Positions 1 through 7,423 of a DNA stretch of 18,914 nucleotides are shown piece after piece. Numbering within the stretch: the stretch's first letter is position 1; every line of letters starts with the position of its first letter. Position numbers and translations under genes: made by a program. This DNA is from JBFHES01 sp041584015 (GTDB lineage Bacteria; Bacteroidota; Bacteroidia; Bacteroidales; M50B96): positions 1-18,914 of the forward strand of contig JBFHES010000061.1 of assembly GCA_041584015.1 (NCBI GenBank), written 5' to 3'. The notes beneath the pieces were generated by a model. That model made no database searches. It saw only the letters and a program-made list of their open reading frames with translations, and was not told the DNA's origin.

Positions 1-300
1 GGAGAGATGAATGGGTTTACCTCCATACCAAGAAGTATTTACTGGGCAATTGTTACCATTACTACAGTAGGATATGGAGATATTGCACCGCACACTCCAT
101 TAGGTCAGTTTATTGCTAGTTTGGCAATGATTCTTGGTTATGCAATAATTGCGGTGCCAACGGGTATTATGACGGCCGAGTTTAGTCGACAATCAAAGAG
201 GAAAGTATCAACACAAGTTTGTCCGGAATGCCTAAAGGAAGGGCACGACCCTGATGCCGTGTTTTGTAAAAGCTGTGGTGGCAAAATAAATCCTGATTGA
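1..300 (+). CDS. Potassium channel, C-terminal part with zinc ribbon (5'-truncated)
   Basis: This is the end of a membrane K+ channel of the Kch/voltage-gated type; the reading frame is open to base 1, so the voltage-sensor helices lie outside the window. What is visible is the pore helix (SIYWAIVTIT), the K+ selectivity filter TVGYGD encoded at 64-81, and the last transmembrane helix (about LGQFIASLAMILGYAIIAVP). A short cytoplasmic tail follows with two CxxC pairs (CPEC and CKSC), which form a zinc-ribbon-like knuckle. The family conducts K+ across the inner membrane. The zinc ribbon's role is unknown; a regulatory or assembly role is inference. Channel identity is secure from the filter. 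The ATG at 7 is internal, not a start. Confidence 0.93.
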   Translation, partial: GEMNGFTSIPRSIYWAIVTITTVGYGDIAPHTPLGQFIASLAMILGYAIIAVPTGIMTAEFSRQSKRKVSTQVCPECLKEGHDPDAVFCKSCGGKINPD

Positions 301-363
301 GATTAAGGCTGCTGTATCATTCATCAAATCACTTTTATTTTTAGATTTATAAAAAAGCATATT

Positions 364-897
364 ATGGAAGAATTAATGGTAGGTACAAGAATCGACCATG
401 ATCGATATGGAGAAGGAATAATAAGTAAAGTTAATTTAACGAACTACGAAGTTTTTTTCGAAACACGTGGTAAAATGGAACTCTCGAAACGTAACGAGGA
501 CTATACGGTAAGCGAAACTCCGGAAGGAGAGCATTCGAAATCATCATTTAATATCGCGGAAGTTGAAGAGATGATAGAGTATGTGCTTGACAAGCACGGT
601 GCACTTAATGAAGTTGTTGAGTTGGGTGAAAAATGGATTGGTGGTAAAATGCTATTACAACCTGCAAACCTGGAGCTGCAACCTAAAGAAATACCCGTTG
701 AAGCATTCTTTCATAAAATAGTAATGTTGCGCGACCGGCTAAGGGTTTTGGAGCAAAACATTAACAGTCATAAAGTATTAAGCGACGAAGACAAGGTTAA
801 CCTTCAACAATACATAACACGAAGTTACGGTTCGCTAACTACATTCAATATTCTATTTGCCGATAAGGAAAATTTCTTTAAAGGAGCTGGAAAATAA
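364..897 (+). CDS. Conserved protein with UvrD-tail-like Tudor/SH3 domain, function unknown
   Basis: A soluble 177-residue protein. Residues about 6-41 (starting VGTRIDHDRYGEG) resemble the small Tudor/SH3-like barrel at the C terminus of UvrD/PcrA helicases, in which G-x-x-V-x-H-x-x-[FY]-G-x-G is typical. No helicase motifs are present, so this is a standalone barrel. The remainder is predicted mostly helical and acidic, ending in a region rich in charged residues (RDRLRVLEQ, SDEDKVNLQQ) that I recall as conserved in Bacteroidota hypothetical proteins. The stop codon shares one base with the start of the next gene, so it is probably translationally coupled to the membrane genes downstream. 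The ATG at 364 is the first in frame and lies 63 bases after the channel gene. Nucleic-acid or RNA-polymerase binding is possible by analogy only. Confidence 0.8.
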   Translation: MEELMVGTRIDHDRYGEGIISKVNLTNYEVFFETRGKMELSKRNEDYTVSETPEGEHSKSSFNIAEVEEMIEYVLDKHGALNEVVELGEKWIGGKMLLQPANLELQPKEIPVEAFFHKIVMLRDRLRVLEQNINSHKVLSDEDKVNLQQYITRSYGSLTTFNILFADKENFFKGAGK

Positions 898-1055
898 TGT
901 CGTTTGATGCTGGAACTATAAAATCATGGTTGTCGTTGTTACTTGTGTTGGTGGTAATTTTTGCCATGTCGAGAGCTTATTTCAAGCAACGCAAAAAGAT
1001 GAAAAGTATCAATTCATGGATCGACGAAAAAAATAAATCGAAGTCGGATGATTGA
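897..1055 (+). CDS. Small single-pass membrane protein, 52 residues
   Basis: The short frame begins ATGTCGTTTGATGC and ends TGA at 1053-1055. It encodes a short N terminus (MSFDAGTIKSW), one hydrophobic helix at about residues 11-24 (LSLLLVLVVIFAM), then a strongly basic segment (RAYFKQRKKMK) and a charged tail (DEKNKSKSDD). By the positive-inside rule the tail should be cytoplasmic. Its start overlaps the upstream stop by one base (TAATG), and its end overlaps the next gene by 8 bases, so it is held in place by both neighbours; a non-coding gap of exactly this design would be unlikely. I do not recognise a family. It could be a small accessory subunit for the membrane methyltransferase that follows. 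Confidence 0.75.
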   Translation: MSFDAGTIKSWLSLLLVLVVIFAMSRAYFKQRKKMKSINSWIDEKNKSKSDD

Positions 1056-1614
1056 AACCATAATTGCTTGGGCGCTTTTTTACATACTTCATAGTTGGTT
1101 GGCCTCTTTTCATGTAAAGAATTTCATCAAACAGAATTTGACAGGGTTTAATCCCTTTTATCGTTTTGCTTACAATGTAATTTCGGTACTAACTTTTGTT
1201 CTGGCATGGTATGTTCAAAGAAGCATGGCAAGTAGTGGTACCTATTTTCAGTACGAGTATCAAAACATAGCAGCGGGTGCGATATTTATTTCAGGATTGT
1301 TTCTTGGTTATCTTGCTTTTCGGAAATACGATTTAGGAGAGTTTATCGGTTTATCCTCAATAGAAACACAGGAGTTGGTAATCACAGGTTTAAACAAATG
1401 GATGCGCCATCCGCTATACACCGCCACATTAATAATGCTCATCGGTAGCTTTGTTTATCAACCGAACCAGGGCATGTTAATCTTTTTAAGTATTTCGTGC
1501 ATCTATATTTTTGTGGGTGCTCATCTTGAAGAAAAAAAGCTGATTAAGAAATTTGGTCAATCCTATGTGGATTATAAGGATTCTACCCGAATGATCATTC
1601 CATTCATCATTTAA
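1048..1614 (+). CDS. Isoprenylcysteine carboxyl methyltransferase-like membrane protein
   Basis: An integral membrane protein of 188 residues with about five hydrophobic helices. The C-terminal half carries the signature of the ICMT/phospholipid-methyltransferase superfamily: RHPLY at residues 120-124, and E161-E162 followed by KKLIKKFGQSYVDYK, the pattern that forms the S-adenosylmethionine site in this fold. Bacterial members, including NnrU-like proteins, methylate lipids or small hydrophobic acceptors, but the substrate is usually unknown; protein prenyl-cysteine methylation is not expected in a bacterium. The N-terminal part (LHSWLASFHVK) resembles the NnrU-type group. The start overlaps the preceding small gene by 8 bases, and the esterase gene begins 6 bases after its stop. 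Superfamily assignment is strong; substrate is unknown. Confidence 0.82.
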   Translation: MIETIIAWALFYILHSWLASFHVKNFIKQNLTGFNPFYRFAYNVISVLTFVLAWYVQRSMASSGTYFQYEYQNIAAGAIFISGLFLGYLAFRKYDLGEFIGLSSIETQELVITGLNKWMRHPLYTATLIMLIGSFVYQPNQGMLIFLSISCIYIFVGAHLEEKKLIKKFGQSYVDYKDSTRMIIPFII

Positions 1615-1620
1615 AAAAAT

Positions 1621-2151
1621 ATGAAAGCCATCTACATTCATGGGCTTGACAGTTCGCCCAATCTTGCAAAAATTGATGCTATGGAAAAGGCCGGTTTTGA
1701 AACCTTTGCTTTGCATTTAAATTACCGGGATCAAGCTGATGCTTATCAAATTTTAAAAGAAAAAATAATTAGCGAGCAAATTGAGTTCGTTGTTGGTTCG
1801 TCGATGGGAGGTTACTTAGCCTATTGGTTGGGTGCCGATTTGGGTTTGCCGTGTTTGTTGCTTAATCCTGCAATGACCTTTGATTATAGCGGCAAGTTGA
1901 TAGTTCCCAAATTAAGTGAAGATAATTGCCCTTTCAGGCTTGTGGTAATAGGTGCAAAAGATGATGTGGTTGATCCGACGGACAGCGCAGCATTTTTCGA
2001 GAAGCATTCTAATAAACATTATCAGCGAGTGATAATTGCCAACTGGATGCCACATGTGGTAGATAATAATTCGTTCAATGAGTTTATTAATTGGGCAAAA
2101 TTTAGTTATTTCAACCAACAGCAAAATCTCAATAATGAAATCGTCCCTTAA
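1621..2151 (+). CDS. YqiA-like alpha/beta-hydrolase (esterase)
   Basis: A compact 176-residue alpha/beta-hydrolase of the YqiA/UPF0227 type. It begins with the strand and oxyanion loop MKAIYIHGLDSSP, has the nucleophile elbow G-S-S-M-G at residues 59-63 (Ser61), a likely acidic residue at Asp115 or Asp118 (GAKDDVVDP), and the catalytic His at 145 (MPHVVD). All three triad positions are present, so it should be active. YqiA of E. coli hydrolyses short acyl esters and acyl-CoA in vitro, with no firm physiological role. It lacks a signal peptide and should be cytoplasmic. The last 17 bases overlap the start of the TMTC-like gene, pointing to translational coupling within the cluster. Confidence 0.85.
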   Translation: MKAIYIHGLDSSPNLAKIDAMEKAGFETFALHLNYRDQADAYQILKEKIISEQIEFVVGSSMGGYLAYWLGADLGLPCLLLNPAMTFDYSGKLIVPKLSEDNCPFRLVVIGAKDDVVDPTDSAAFFEKHSNKHYQRVIIANWMPHVVDNNSFNEFINWAKFSYFNQQQNLNNEIVP

Positions 2152-4237
2152 TAATTATCGTATTTATTTCTGGTTACTCATTGTAATTGATGCGCTCATA
2201 TATATGTTCGTTCTTCCCGGATCTGAGCAGTTTCACTTTTGGGCTGGGTTTTTATTAATTAGTATACCCGTATTAGCAGGGTTAGCCAATTCCATTTCGT
2301 CAGGTGCCAAGTTATTTGCCAAACAGTTTTGGTACGTATCAGCAACCTTGATAATTACCATTATTGCATTTTTTCCGTCCATAAACAATGGCTTTACCAA
2401 CTGGGACGACCCGGCATATGTGTTGAATAATCAATTGCTCAAGAACTTTTCTTTGTCGGCAATTTTTGCAGACACATTTAAAGGTATGTATCAACCCTTA
2501 AGTGTATTATCTCTTGCCATAGATTATAAACTTGCCGGATTGAGTGAGCAATTTTATCACTTTACAAATGTGTTGTTACATTGTATAAACACCTTACTCG
2601 TTTATCAACTAATTGTAAAGATATTCTTGAATTATCGATTGGCTTTTGTGAGTGCCATTTTGTTTGGTGTCGCTAGTGTGCATGTAGAGTCAGTGGTTTG
2701 GATAACCGAACGCAAAGACATGTTGTTTTCAATGTTCTTTCTCTTGAGTATGAATACATACAGTGTATATTTTAAAGATGGAAGTAAGCCTTCGTATGTT
2801 CTTTCAATTGCATGGTTTGTATGTTCTTTGCTGTCTAAACCACAGGGAGTTGCATTGGTTCCAAGTCTTATACTAGTTGATTACCTTTTATCGGACAAGC
2901 ATTTCTACCTACGAAACCTGATGAATAAAATTCCGTTTTTCCTATTTGCAGTGCTTGCAGGTATTGGGGTGATTGTTTTTTCTGAGGGGCAAGGTATGAC
3001 GGTTAGCTTTTTTGATCAGCTTATCCTGGCTGGATTTTCTTTTAGCTCCTACCTGATGAAGATCTTAGTCCCAATAAATCTATCAGCTATTTATCCGTAT
3101 CCAGCGGTTCTAGGTGTTATTCATTATGTAGGTTTTGCTTTTGCAATGGTAATATTGGGTTTTACAATTTATAGTTTCAGAAAGTATAAACAAATTGCTT
3201 TTGCCTTATTATTCTTTGCATTCAACATTGTGTTGCTACTCCAGTTTATTCCTAATACCTACACCTTAATGGCAGATCGATACGCCTATCTGCCATCAAT
3301 CGGTATTTACTTATTGCTTGGTTTTTTATTAGAGTATATTAGCAAGAACTACAAAGAGTATTTTAAACTTGCCATTGGTGTGCTTGGGGTTTATGTAATT
3401 ATTTTGATACTTGTTACACATAACAGAACCAAGGTTTGGGAAAACTCCTTAACACTTTGGAATAACACCTTAGAGCAATATCCTGATATTCCGGAAGCGT
3501 TGAATAATAGAGGTTTGTTTTATTACATAAATGATAATTACGATAAAGCTCTGGCAGATTTCAATAAGGCTGTTAAAGTGCACGAAAACGGCTATCATGG
3601 CTACATAAACCGAAGTGCAATCTACACAAAAACACAAAAGTATGATTTGGCTTTAAGAGATTTGAATAAGGCTATCAGTCTGAATGATCAGATCTCTGAT
3701 GCATTTTTAAATCGGGCACTGGTTTATGAGAAAATGGGTGAAACGGAAAAAACGCTGAATGACTTTAATCGAGCAATACGTTTGGATGATAGGAATGTAA
3801 AGGCTTTTATTAGTCGTGGAGCAATTTATTTACATCAAGGTAAATTTCAGGAGGCCATTAAGGATTTACGAAAGGCAACTGAGCTTGAGCCTGACGATTA
3901 TTTAGCATGGGCCAATAAGGGGTTAGCTAATGTTCGTCTGGGAAACAGCAATGCAGCAATTGTCGATTTTGGGAAGGCAATTAGCTTGAATCCACAGTTT
4001 CCTGATGCTTATTCCAATAGAGGAAATGCACGTTTGCAAAGTGGTAATGTGGGCGGCGCAATCGATGATTTTACAAAAGCAATTGCCATTGATGCTAAAA
4101 TGGGTATTGCCTATATGAATCGTGGACGTGCCTACGCCAGATCAGGGAATAATGATCGAGCGTGCAGTGATTTTAATAAAGCCTTACTTTATGGAGTAGA
4201 AGCAGCTCAATTACATCTTGAAAAATATTGTAATTAG
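2135..4237 (+). CDS. TMTC-like GT-C glycosyltransferase-fold membrane protein with TPR repeats
   Basis: A protein of 700 residues from the ATG at 2135 (MKSSLNNYRIYFW). The open frame extends to 2078, but that would overlap the esterase gene by 74 bases, so the later start is preferred. After two N-terminal hydrophobic helices comes a multi-helix membrane part with GT-C features: FTNWDDPAYV at about 87-96 (acidic WDD, the usual catalytic loop), then YQPLS, HFTNVLLHCIN and HVESVVWITERKD, all typical of TMTC-type O-mannosyltransferase relatives. From about residue 450 there are seven TPR units of 34 residues (pattern NRGxxY...GxxxxAxxDFxKAIxL), probably extracytoplasmic. Related eukaryotic TMTC proteins mannosylate proteins from dolichol-P-mannose. 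A role in protein or glycan glycosylation here is inferred; donor and acceptor are unknown. Confidence 0.83.
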   Translation: MKSSLNNYRIYFWLLIVIDALIYMFVLPGSEQFHFWAGFLLISIPVLAGLANSISSGAKLFAKQFWYVSATLIITIIAFFPSINNGFTNWDDPAYVLNNQLLKNFSLSAIFADTFKGMYQPLSVLSLAIDYKLAGLSEQFYHFTNVLLHCINTLLVYQLIVKIFLNYRLAFVSAILFGVASVHVESVVWITERKDMLFSMFFLLSMNTYSVYFKDGSKPSYVLSIAWFVCSLLSKPQGVALVPSLILVDYLLSDKHFYLRNLMNKIPFFLFAVLAGIGVIVFSEGQGMTVSFFDQLILAGFSFSSYLMKILVPINLSAIYPYPAVLGVIHYVGFAFAMVILGFTIYSFRKYKQIAFALLFFAFNIVLLLQFIPNTYTLMADRYAYLPSIGIYLLLGFLLEYISKNYKEYFKLAIGVLGVYVIILILVTHNRTKVWENSLTLWNNTLEQYPDIPEALNNRGLFYYINDNYDKALADFNKAVKVHENGYHGYINRSAIYTKTQKYDLALRDLNKAISLNDQISDAFLNRALVYEKMGETEKTLNDFNRAIRLDDRNVKAFISRGAIYLHQGKFQEAIKDLRKATELEPDDYLAWANKGLANVRLGNSNAAIVDFGKAISLNPQFPDAYSNRGNARLQSGNVGGAIDDFTKAIAIDAKMGIAYMNRGRAYARSGNNDRACSDFNKALLYGVEAAQLHLEKYCN

Positions 4238-4295
4238 ATTGAAAAACAGTTACATAACCTCTTGATAACTATTGTAAAAGGTGATTCTAATTTAG

Positions 4296-4326
4296 TTAGG
4301 ATGTATATTTTATTTAATTACTTTTG
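4296..4326 (+). promoter_or_regulatory. Bacteroidota-type promoter for the nuclease-nupC operon
   Basis: TACTTTTG at 4319-4326 matches the TAnnTTTG -7 box of Bacteroidota. A weak -33-like TTAG at 4296-4299 lies 19 bases upstream. Transcription would begin near 4333, giving a leader of about 27 bases before the ATG at 4360. The -7 box is seen directly; activity is inferred. Confidence 0.6.
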
Positions 4327-4359
4327 TAATAATCAATGGTAATCAGAAAGTAAAAATTA

Positions 4360-4944
4360 ATGACTAAAGTTAAACTTAGCATACTTGGCCTCTCAAATAG
4401 TCAAAGTCAAACCGGGGCTTACGCATTAATTCTATCAGAAGAACACGGGCAAAGAAGATTACCCATAATTATTGGAGCATTTGAAGCACAGTCTATTGCA
4501 TTGCAGCTTGAAGGTTTGTTTCCTCCAAGACCACTAACGCACGATCTCTTTTTTAATTTTTCAGAAGCATTTAAGATAAGACTTACTGAAGTAAATATTT
4601 ATAAACTCGAGGAAGGGGTATTCTATAGTATTCTTGTTTGTGAACAAGGCGAAACGCATTTAAAAATTGATGCACGTACATCCGATGCTGTGGCGCTTGC
4701 ATTACGATTTAAATGTCCGATTTATACTTCCGAAGAGATTCTGGAAAAAGCAGGTATTTACTTAGATGATGAAGATGTTCCTGTTGAAAAACCTGCCGAG
4801 AAGAAAGCACCAAAAACCAGCAAGGTTAAGTGGTCAAATTATAGCATCGAAGAATTAGAAGAAATGCTTAATGAAGCGATTGAACAAGAGAACTATGAAA
4901 AGGCCTCAGAGATTCGGGATATTATTGAGCAAAGAAAAAAATAG
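4360..4944 (+). CDS. Bifunctional nuclease (BFN/DUF151) domain protein with UVR motif
   Basis: A 194-residue cytoplasmic protein. Residues about 1-135 form the BFN (DUF151) domain, shown by LPIIIGAFEAQSIALQLEG, PRPLTHDL and DARTSDAVALALRF. A linker rich in Lys/Pro/Ala (about 141-155) leads to a C-terminal UvrB/UvrC-type motif (IEELEEMLNEAIEQENYEKA, about 159-178), a helical hairpin used in protein-protein contact. Plant BFN proteins have DNase and RNase activity; bacterial members are largely uncharacterised and the UVR tail is the usual Bacteroidota arrangement. It carries its own TAnnTTTG promoter and is followed after 31 bases by the nucleoside transporter, suggesting a nucleic-acid or nucleotide salvage link. 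Nuclease activity in this protein is inferred from family only. Confidence 0.9.
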   Translation: MTKVKLSILGLSNSQSQTGAYALILSEEHGQRRLPIIIGAFEAQSIALQLEGLFPPRPLTHDLFFNFSEAFKIRLTEVNIYKLEEGVFYSILVCEQGETHLKIDARTSDAVALALRFKCPIYTSEEILEKAGIYLDDEDVPVEKPAEKKAPKTSKVKWSNYSIEELEEMLNEAIEQENYEKASEIRDIIEQRKK

Positions 4945-4975
4945 AACCGCCTTTTATTCAAAAAAATAGGACCCA

Positions 4976-6487
4976 ATGAAATTCATCTATAAGGGATTTT
5001 TACTAGCAATTTGCCTGTTATTTATCACATCGAATTTATACCCACAAACCACCGATACATTAGTATCTAGTTTAACCGAAACTGCCGAAATTGTAGCCGA
5101 TACCGGAAATACAGTATCAGGTGTACTTTCTGAAACTATTGAACAGCAAAAAGATGCAAATGTGAAAGTTATTGCTGCTGGTAATGGTTTTTCATTAACT
5201 AATTTATTTAGAGGACTGCTGGGTATGTTGGTTTTAATTGCCATTGCATTTGCTTTTAGCACCAACAGAAAAGCTATTTCCTGGCGCGTGGTGTTATTGG
5301 GAATATCCTTTCAATTGGTGTTGGCATTTGGCGTGCTCGAGGTTTCTTTTGTTCAAAGCTTTTTTGAGGTAATCGGAAAGGTCTTTGTTAAGATTCTTAA
5401 TTTTACCATGGCGGGTACAGAGTTTCTGTTTAGTTCCTTTGTTACTGGCCAGGTTGAGGCTCCTTTGCTAAATTTTGCCATTAAAATTCTACCAGTTATT
5501 ATATTTTTCTCAGCACTAACAAGCTTGCTATTTTATTTGGGTGTTATTCAAAAGTTGGTATTTGTGTTGGCCTGGATAATGAGCAAATTCATGCGATTAT
5601 CAGGAGCAGAGAGTTTATCGGTGGCCGGAAATATATTTCTGGGGCAAACCGAATCTCCATTAATGATTAAGGCATATCTTGAAAAAATGAACCGCTCAGA
5701 GATGTTACTGGTAATGTCTGGAGGAATGGCAACAATTGCTGGTAGCGTTTTAGGTGCCTATATCGGAATTCTTGGTGGAGGCGATCCTGTTCAGGAACTT
5801 ATTTATGCAAAACACTTGCTGGCTGCATCGGTTATGGCTGCACCTGGTGTTGTTGTAATCTCAAAAATAATCATACCTCAAACCGAAGAAATTGTTAAGG
5901 AAGTTAAGGTTACCAAGGAAAAAGTTGGCAAGAACATTCTGGATGCTATTTCAACCGGAACTGGCGAAGGCTTGCGCCTGATGGTGAATGTTGGTGCAAT
6001 GTTATTAGTGTTTATTGCGCTAATTGCGATGCTTAATTATATGTTGTTAAAGGTTGGGCATTGGACTGATTTTAATGAGGTGATTTCTGGATGGACAGAT
6101 GGACAATACACAGAACTCTCGCTACAGTTTTTACTTGGTTATGCGCTGGCACCACTCATGTGGATGCTTGGTGTTTGTAGTCAGGATATTACGCTGGTAG
6201 GGCAAATTGTTGGCGAGAAAATCATTATGACAGAATTTATTGGATATATCAGTCTTGGTAATTTAAAAGATGCAGGTGCTTTTGTTGAGCAAAAATCAAT
6301 TATAATGGGAACCTATATGTTATGTGGGTTTGCCAATTTTGCATCAATAGGAATACAGATTGGCGGTATAGGTGCGCTTGCTCCAGGTAAGCGAGTTTTG
6401 TTGTCGCAATTGGGAATGAGAGCTCTATTGGCTGGTACTTTAGCATCATTATTATCGGCAACAATAGTAGGAATGATTTTAGGATAA
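4976..6487 (+). CDS. nupC: Concentrative nucleoside transporter (NupC/CNT family)
   Basis: A 503-residue inner-membrane nucleoside symporter. The core (about 75-503) carries CNT signatures: LPVIIFFSALTSLLFYLG, the nucleoside-binding GQTESPL (GQTE at 223-226), SGGMATIAGSVLGAY, and CGFANFASIGIQIGGIGALAP near the C terminus. CNTs import nucleosides using a Na+ or H+ gradient. Ahead of the core is an extension: a signal-peptide-like segment (KFIYKGFLLAICLLFITSNL) and roughly 50 Ser/Thr/Glu-rich residues before the first core helix, longer than in the E. coli protein. The gene lies 31 bases after the BFN gene and ends at a clear terminator. The family is certain; which nucleosides and which ion cannot be read safely. 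Confidence 0.94.
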   Translation: MKFIYKGFLLAICLLFITSNLYPQTTDTLVSSLTETAEIVADTGNTVSGVLSETIEQQKDANVKVIAAGNGFSLTNLFRGLLGMLVLIAIAFAFSTNRKAISWRVVLLGISFQLVLAFGVLEVSFVQSFFEVIGKVFVKILNFTMAGTEFLFSSFVTGQVEAPLLNFAIKILPVIIFFSALTSLLFYLGVIQKLVFVLAWIMSKFMRLSGAESLSVAGNIFLGQTESPLMIKAYLEKMNRSEMLLVMSGGMATIAGSVLGAYIGILGGGDPVQELIYAKHLLAASVMAAPGVVVISKIIIPQTEEIVKEVKVTKEKVGKNILDAISTGTGEGLRLMVNVGAMLLVFIALIAMLNYMLLKVGHWTDFNEVISGWTDGQYTELSLQFLLGYALAPLMWMLGVCSQDITLVGQIVGEKIIMTEFIGYISLGNLKDAGAFVEQKSIIMGTYMLCGFANFASIGIQIGGIGALAPGKRVLLSQLGMRALLAGTLASLLSATIVGMILG

Positions 6488-6511
6488 TAATAAGCAACTA
6501 GTGATAAAAAT

Positions 6512-6537
6512 AAAAGCCCCGAGCTGGGGCTTTTTTT
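6512..6537 (+). terminator. Rho-independent terminator shared by convergent nupC and comF
   Basis: A perfect 9-base-pair stem, AAAAGCCCC at 6512-6520 and GGGGCTTTT at 6526-6534, with a five-base loop and a T-run to 6537. On the minus strand the same stem is followed by TTTTATTTTTATC, so it can also stop comF transcription. It lies 25 bases after the nupC stop. Confidence 0.9.
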
Positions 6538-6615
6538 GTTTACCTTCTTTCAGATCTGACTGGGAGTCACATCTTTGGGGAATCCAGTAAACTGGGGATG
6601 GGGGAAGAATCTTAA

Positions 6616-7320
6616 TTAGGCAACAGCCAGTGTTGCAATACTGACTGAAGTATCATTTATTTCTAAAATTTTGTTTGCACAAGCTTCTAGTGTAGATCCT
6701 GTTGTAACAACATCATCTACAAGCAATACATGCTTTCCTGTAAGCGCATCTTCTTGGCATACTTCAAAGATTGAGTTTACATTTTGCCATCTTTCATATC
6801 TTGATTTTTTTGTTTGAGTTTCGCTCTCTTTTGTTCTAATCAATGAGCTATTATCTAATTCAATTCCTAATACATCAGCTATGCCTTTTGCAATGGCTTC
6901 GCTTTGGTTATAACCTCGTTTAGCTTGCTTGTTTGGATGCAATGGAACAGCTATTACCGAATTAATATGAGCATAGGCTGGAGAGCTTTTAAGTTCAAAA
7001 CCAAACTGACGACCAAGCTCGTATCCAATTTCTTTTTTACCCTGATACTTGAGTTTATGAATTAATTTCTGAAATTTTCCACCTTTATTAAAATGGAAGA
7101 GTGAGGTTGCGTTTGTAATTTTTGTTCTTCCCCAGAATAGGCGAGCAACCGGATTGTCCTCCTTATGCTGGTAATTTGTCTTTGGCATTTCGTAAAGACA
7201 AGAAGTACAAATATGGTTTTCATGTTGCAGCAGGTATTCTCCACATCCCTGACAAATCTTTGGATAAACCAAGTTTAGGATGGATTCGAATATACTTTGT
7301 ATGTGGTAAGTTATGGTCAT
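6616..7320 (-). CDS. comF: ComF family phosphoribosyltransferase-like protein
   Basis: A 234-residue protein. An N-terminal zinc finger is formed by C23-x2-C26 and C38-x2-C41. A type I phosphoribosyltransferase fold follows, with AVPLHPNKQAKRGYNQSE (the ComF signature) and the PRPP loop VLLVDDVVTTGSTL at about 198-211. ComF in naturally competent bacteria acts in the cytoplasm on incoming single-stranded DNA together with ComFA and DprA; its enzymatic reaction is not settled. The gene stands alone on the minus strand, convergent with nupC and divergent from the PBP gene. No Shine-Dalgarno sequence precedes the ATG at 7318-7320, as is normal in Bacteroidota. Other competence genes are not in the window, so a competence role is a family-based inference. 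Confidence 0.93.
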   Translation of the reverse strand: MTITYHIQSIFESILNLVYPKICQGCGEYLLQHENHICTSCLYEMPKTNYQHKEDNPVARLFWGRTKITNATSLFHFNKGGKFQKLIHKLKYQGKKEIGYELGRQFGFELKSSPAYAHINSVIAVPLHPNKQAKRGYNQSEAIAKGIADVLGIELDNSSLIRTKESETQTKKSRYERWQNVNSIFEVCQEDALTGKHVLLVDDVVTTGSTLEACANKILEINDTSVSIATLAVA

Positions 7321-7423
7321 ATTATCCCTGCTTATATTACTTAATACCCAAAGTTCTTATTTCGTGACCCATCAAATTTGAATATTTTTTAATAAAAGGG
7401 CTAAGTTGCAGATAGTCAGTGTG

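Noticed and set aside
301..363. Promoter before the Tudor-like gene
   Set aside because: TATTTTTA near 336 fails the last base of the TAnnTTTG box, and no convincing -33 element is seen; read-through from the channel gene is possible.
2078..2134. Upstream ATG that would add 19 residues to the TMTC-like protein
   Set aside because: It would overlap the esterase gene by 74 bases and adds a polar segment before the natural N terminus; the ATG at 2135 gives a 17-base overlap and a good membrane-protein start.
7122..7367. 81-codon plus-strand frame opposite comF
   Set aside because: Antisense to a well-conserved ComF zinc-finger region, with no recognisable domain and no promoter.
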